Below are positions 61,721 to 64,000 of a stretch of DNA of 64,000 nt, piece after piece (position 1 is the stretch's first letter; every line of letters begins with the position of its first letter). The DNA is from Eubacteriaceae bacterium (GTDB lineage Bacteria > Bacillota > Clostridia > Eubacteriales > Eubacteriaceae), in assembly GCA_016650045.1 (NCBI GenBank), contig JAENWK010000003.1, forward strand, positions 22,894 to 86,893, read 5' to 3'. Under the pieces are notes generated by a model that had not been told where the DNA came from, did not search any database, and was given only the letters and a program-made list of their open reading frames with translations. Both the position numbers and the translations under genes were made by a program.

Positions 61721-64000
61721 ATGGATAAAGGATTAATAACAAAAATCAGAAGAAACATGAGCCTTGAAGAAATGACATCACTTGGTTCAGGTAAAACAGC
61801 CTGGGAAACAATGAGTTACCCACAATATGGTATCGAATCGGTGGTAATGGCAGATGGTCCTCATGGTTTACGAGTCGAAGACGACGACGCTGTTTTGGGA
61901 ATTCCAGGGGCGAAGCCAGCCACTTGTTTTCCCCCGGCAGTTTTAACTGCATGTTCCTGGGATAGAGATCTTCTGAATGAAATTGCCGGAACCATTGCTT
62001 TGGAAGCCCGAGCGGAAGGGATTGACCTTATTCTTGGCCCGGGAATTACAATAAAACGTTCACCACTATGCGGACGAAATTTTGAATATTTTTCCGAAGA
62101 TCCATTATTATCCGGGACGCTGGGAAAAAGCTTTATTCTTGGTGCAAAAAGCATGGGTGTGGGTTCAACCGTTAAACATTTTATTGCCAATAATCAGGAA
62201 ACCCATCGCATGACTGTTAATGAAAAAATTGACGAAAGAGCTTTACGAGAAATTTATTTAAAAGCTTTTGAGATTGCCATTAAAGGTGGGGAACCCATGG
62301 CGGTGATGTGTTCCTATAATAGTGTCAATGGAAAGTATTTATCTCAAAACAGTTATTTTTTAAAAAAAATTCTTAGGGATGAGTGGCACTATGATGGCAT
62401 TGTGGTTTCAGATTGGGGAGCGGTATACGATCGAGTTAAAGGGGTAACCGCAGGTCTGGATCTGGAAATGCCTGGCAATGGCGGCGTTAATAATATTAAG
62501 ATCTTTGATCGCATAAAGGAAGGACGCTTGAGAATTACCGCCTTAAATGAAATGGTTGAACGTCTCATCGATTTTTCCTTTAAGGCTAAAGCAAATCGAA
62601 TACAAAATCCGCAAATACCTGTGATCGATGTTAAAAAACATCATGAAATTGCTAAAAAAGCAGCTGCTGAAAGCATGGTACTCTTAAAAAATGAGGATAA
62701 AATCCTTCCGATTAATCCAGAAAAAACAAAGAAACTGGCAGTCATTGGATGCATGGCTTTTGATCCCCGTTATCAGGGCAGCGGCAGTTCGAAAATCAAT
62801 CCCTATCGCATTGATGAAGCCTATGATCGGATAAAAGAGTTGGCAGAACCCAACATAAAAATATTCCCACATCAAGGTTATATTCATGACGAAGTGGTGG
62901 AACAGGTCCATTTGGAAGATAAAGCCGTTGAATTGGCAGAGAATTCGGATATGGCTCTTTTGTTTATGGGACTTCCGGATAGCTATGAATCTGAGGGTTA
63001 CGATCGAACAAGTCTGGAGCTTCCGGTTAAACAGATTTCGTTGATCCATAAAATTTGTAATGTTCAGCCAAACACCGTGGTGGTTTTATCAAATGGCGGT
63101 GTGGTGGATATGAGCTGGGAACACAAGCCAAAAGCTATTGTTGAAATGTTTCTTGGCGGTCAGGCTGGAGGCGGAGCCATTGCCGATTTACTTTTTGGAA
63201 AATCTAATTTTTCAGGAAAATTAGCGGAAACTGTTCCCATGAAACTTGAAGATACCCCTGCTTATATTAATTTCCCGGGGTTACAGGATGAAGTTATTTA
63301 TGGGGAAAGTATATTTGTGGGATATCGATATTATGATTTTACAAAAAAGAAGGTGCGATATCCCTTTGGTTATGGGCTTAGCTACACTACCTTTAAATAT
63401 GAAAATATGGAAACCAAACAACTGACGCTGGAACCGGAAAAAATAATTGAGGTTAAATGCCAGGTCACGAATACCGGAACCAGGGATGGAAAAGAAATCG
63501 TTCAACTTTATACCGGAAAGAAAGATACCCAAATCACCCGACCCTTACGAGAGTTGCGTCGATTTAAAAAAGTCTTTATTCCTTCAGGAGAGTCGGTTTT
63601 GGTGAGTTTCGAACTTAACTCAGATGATTTCACCTACTATAATCCAACAGCAAAACAATGGGAGTATGAAGGAGGAGATCATGAAATTTATCTTGGAACC
63701 TCCAGCCGAGATTTGGCGATTGTTAAAAAAATAAACATCAAAGAAGCGACATGGCGTCCTTTAACTCAATACTCCTATTTAGGTGACTTTGAAAAAAGTG
63801 AACGAGGGCGAATCATTGCCAAGGTGTTGTTTTCTGGTTTTGAAGAAGCGATGGGACTAAATTTCGATGAAAATGATGCGTTTTTTATGGCCATCATCAA
63901 GGGATCGCCTCTTAGAAAGCTCATCGAATTTTCCAAAGGAATCTTTACCGAAGAAAGCATTCAGAAAATACTGGATTTGGTAAACGGAAAAAGTTCATTG
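61721..64000 (+). CDS. Glycoside hydrolase family 3 beta-glucosidase, 3'-truncated by the window
   Basis: The open frame starts at ATG 61721 behind GAGGAG and runs without a stop to the window edge (760 codons). The N-terminal GH3 barrel shows MADGPHGLR, KHFIANNQETHR and the nucleophile aspartate in GIVVSDWGAVYDRV. The second GH3 domain follows (VLLKNEDKILPI, GSGSSKINP), then YPFGYGLSYTTF and a fibronectin-III-like domain. There is no signal peptide, so the enzyme should act on imported or intracellular glucosides. Close to the usual length of 750-850, so little is missing. Confidence 0.93.
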   Translation, partial: MDKGLITKIRRNMSLEEMTSLGSGKTAWETMSYPQYGIESVVMADGPHGLRVEDDDAVLGIPGAKPATCFPPAVLTACSWDRDLLNEIAGTIALEARAEGIDLILGPGITIKRSPLCGRNFEYFSEDPLLSGTLGKSFILGAKSMGVGSTVKHFIANNQETHRMTVNEKIDERALREIYLKAFEIAIKGGEPMAVMCSYNSVNGKYLSQNSYFLKKILRDEWHYDGIVVSDWGAVYDRVKGVTAGLDLEMPGNGGVNNIKIFDRIKEGRLRITALNEMVERLIDFSFKAKANRIQNPQIPVIDVKKHHEIAKKAAAESMVLLKNEDKILPINPEKTKKLAVIGCMAFDPRYQGSGSSKINPYRIDEAYDRIKELAEPNIKIFPHQGYIHDEVVEQVHLEDKAVELAENSDMALLFMGLPDSYESEGYDRTSLELPVKQISLIHKICNVQPNTVVVLSNGGVVDMSWEHKPKAIVEMFLGGQAGGGAIADLLFGKSNFSGKLAETVPMKLEDTPAYINFPGLQDEVIYGESIFVGYRYYDFTKKKVRYPFGYGLSYTTFKYENMETKQLTLEPEKIIEVKCQVTNTGTRDGKEIVQLYTGKKDTQITRPLRELRRFKKVFIPSGESVLVSFELNSDDFTYYNPTAKQWEYEGGDHEIYLGTSSRDLAIVKKINIKEATWRPLTQYSYLGDFEKSERGRIIAKVLFSGFEEAMGLNFDENDAFFMAIIKGSPLRKLIEFSKGIFTEESIQKILDLVNGKSSL

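Noticed and set aside
1-64000. CRISPR array, prophage or insertion sequence with transposase
   Set aside because: No regularly spaced repeats, phage structural genes or transposase motifs were seen in either strand.

Overview
The window is chromosomal DNA of a low-GC Gram-positive anaerobe, most likely an acetogen of the Eubacteriaceae close to Acetobacterium. The reasons are a Firmicutes-type gmk-rpoZ-priA-def-fmt-rsmB-rlmN-prpC-prkC-rsgA cluster, a tryptophan T-box, sigma-A-like promoters, a large single-chain PurL, and an Stn-type electron-bifurcating transhydrogenase (stnABC), a complex described from acetogens. The genus is an inference; no rRNA gene is present.

Layout. 1-12.1 kb: housekeeping genes for nucleotide metabolism, replication restart, N-terminal processing of proteins, rRNA methylation, the PP2C/PASTA-kinase signalling pair, ribosome assembly and thiamine salvage. 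12.2-20.1 kb: rpmB on the minus strand, then asp23, fakA, recG, rsmD, coaD, a coiled-coil protein, cvfB and a DUF362 ferredoxin protein. 20.2-28.5 kb: acetolactate synthase (ilvBN), then stnABC. 28.5-29.6 kb: a minus-strand XRE regulator/DUF3169 membrane-protein module behind a repeat-rich operator. 29.6-33.3 kb: polA, coaE and tRNA-Leu(GAG). 33.4-40.4 kb: T-box-controlled trpEGDCFBA. 40.5-42.7 kb: dhaKLM. 42.8-48.3 kb: an accessory stretch with a secreted protein, a serpin lipoprotein, a small alarmone synthetase, a metallo-hydrolase and several gene remnants. 48.4-59.6 kb: purLECFMNHD behind a promoter overlapped by a PurBox-like operator. 59.6-64 kb: rarD, proC and a GH3 beta-glucosidase cut off by the window end.

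How they work together. The trp and pur operons are near-complete biosynthetic units whose genes mostly overlap or sit close together, so the few larger gaps stand out. An imperfectly palindromic element of about 125 bp lies between trpC and trpF, and a second copy in opposite orientation lies between purD and rarD. An unexplained set of nested inverted repeats lies between purH and purD. StnABC would balance NADH, NADPH and reduced ferredoxin.

Most notable: (1) PriA keeps its zinc cysteines but has lost the normal form of helicase motifs I, III and VI; (2) the paired trans-oriented palindromic element; (3) the PurBox-like operator on purL; (4) the decayed 43.7-46.6 kb interval, with a 5'-truncated formate/nitrite transporter butted against an antisense gene fragment; (5) a 34-codon hydrophobic ORF overlapping the alarmone synthetase start. 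I found no CRISPR array, prophage, intact insertion sequence or defence system, and no clearly new multi-gene system.
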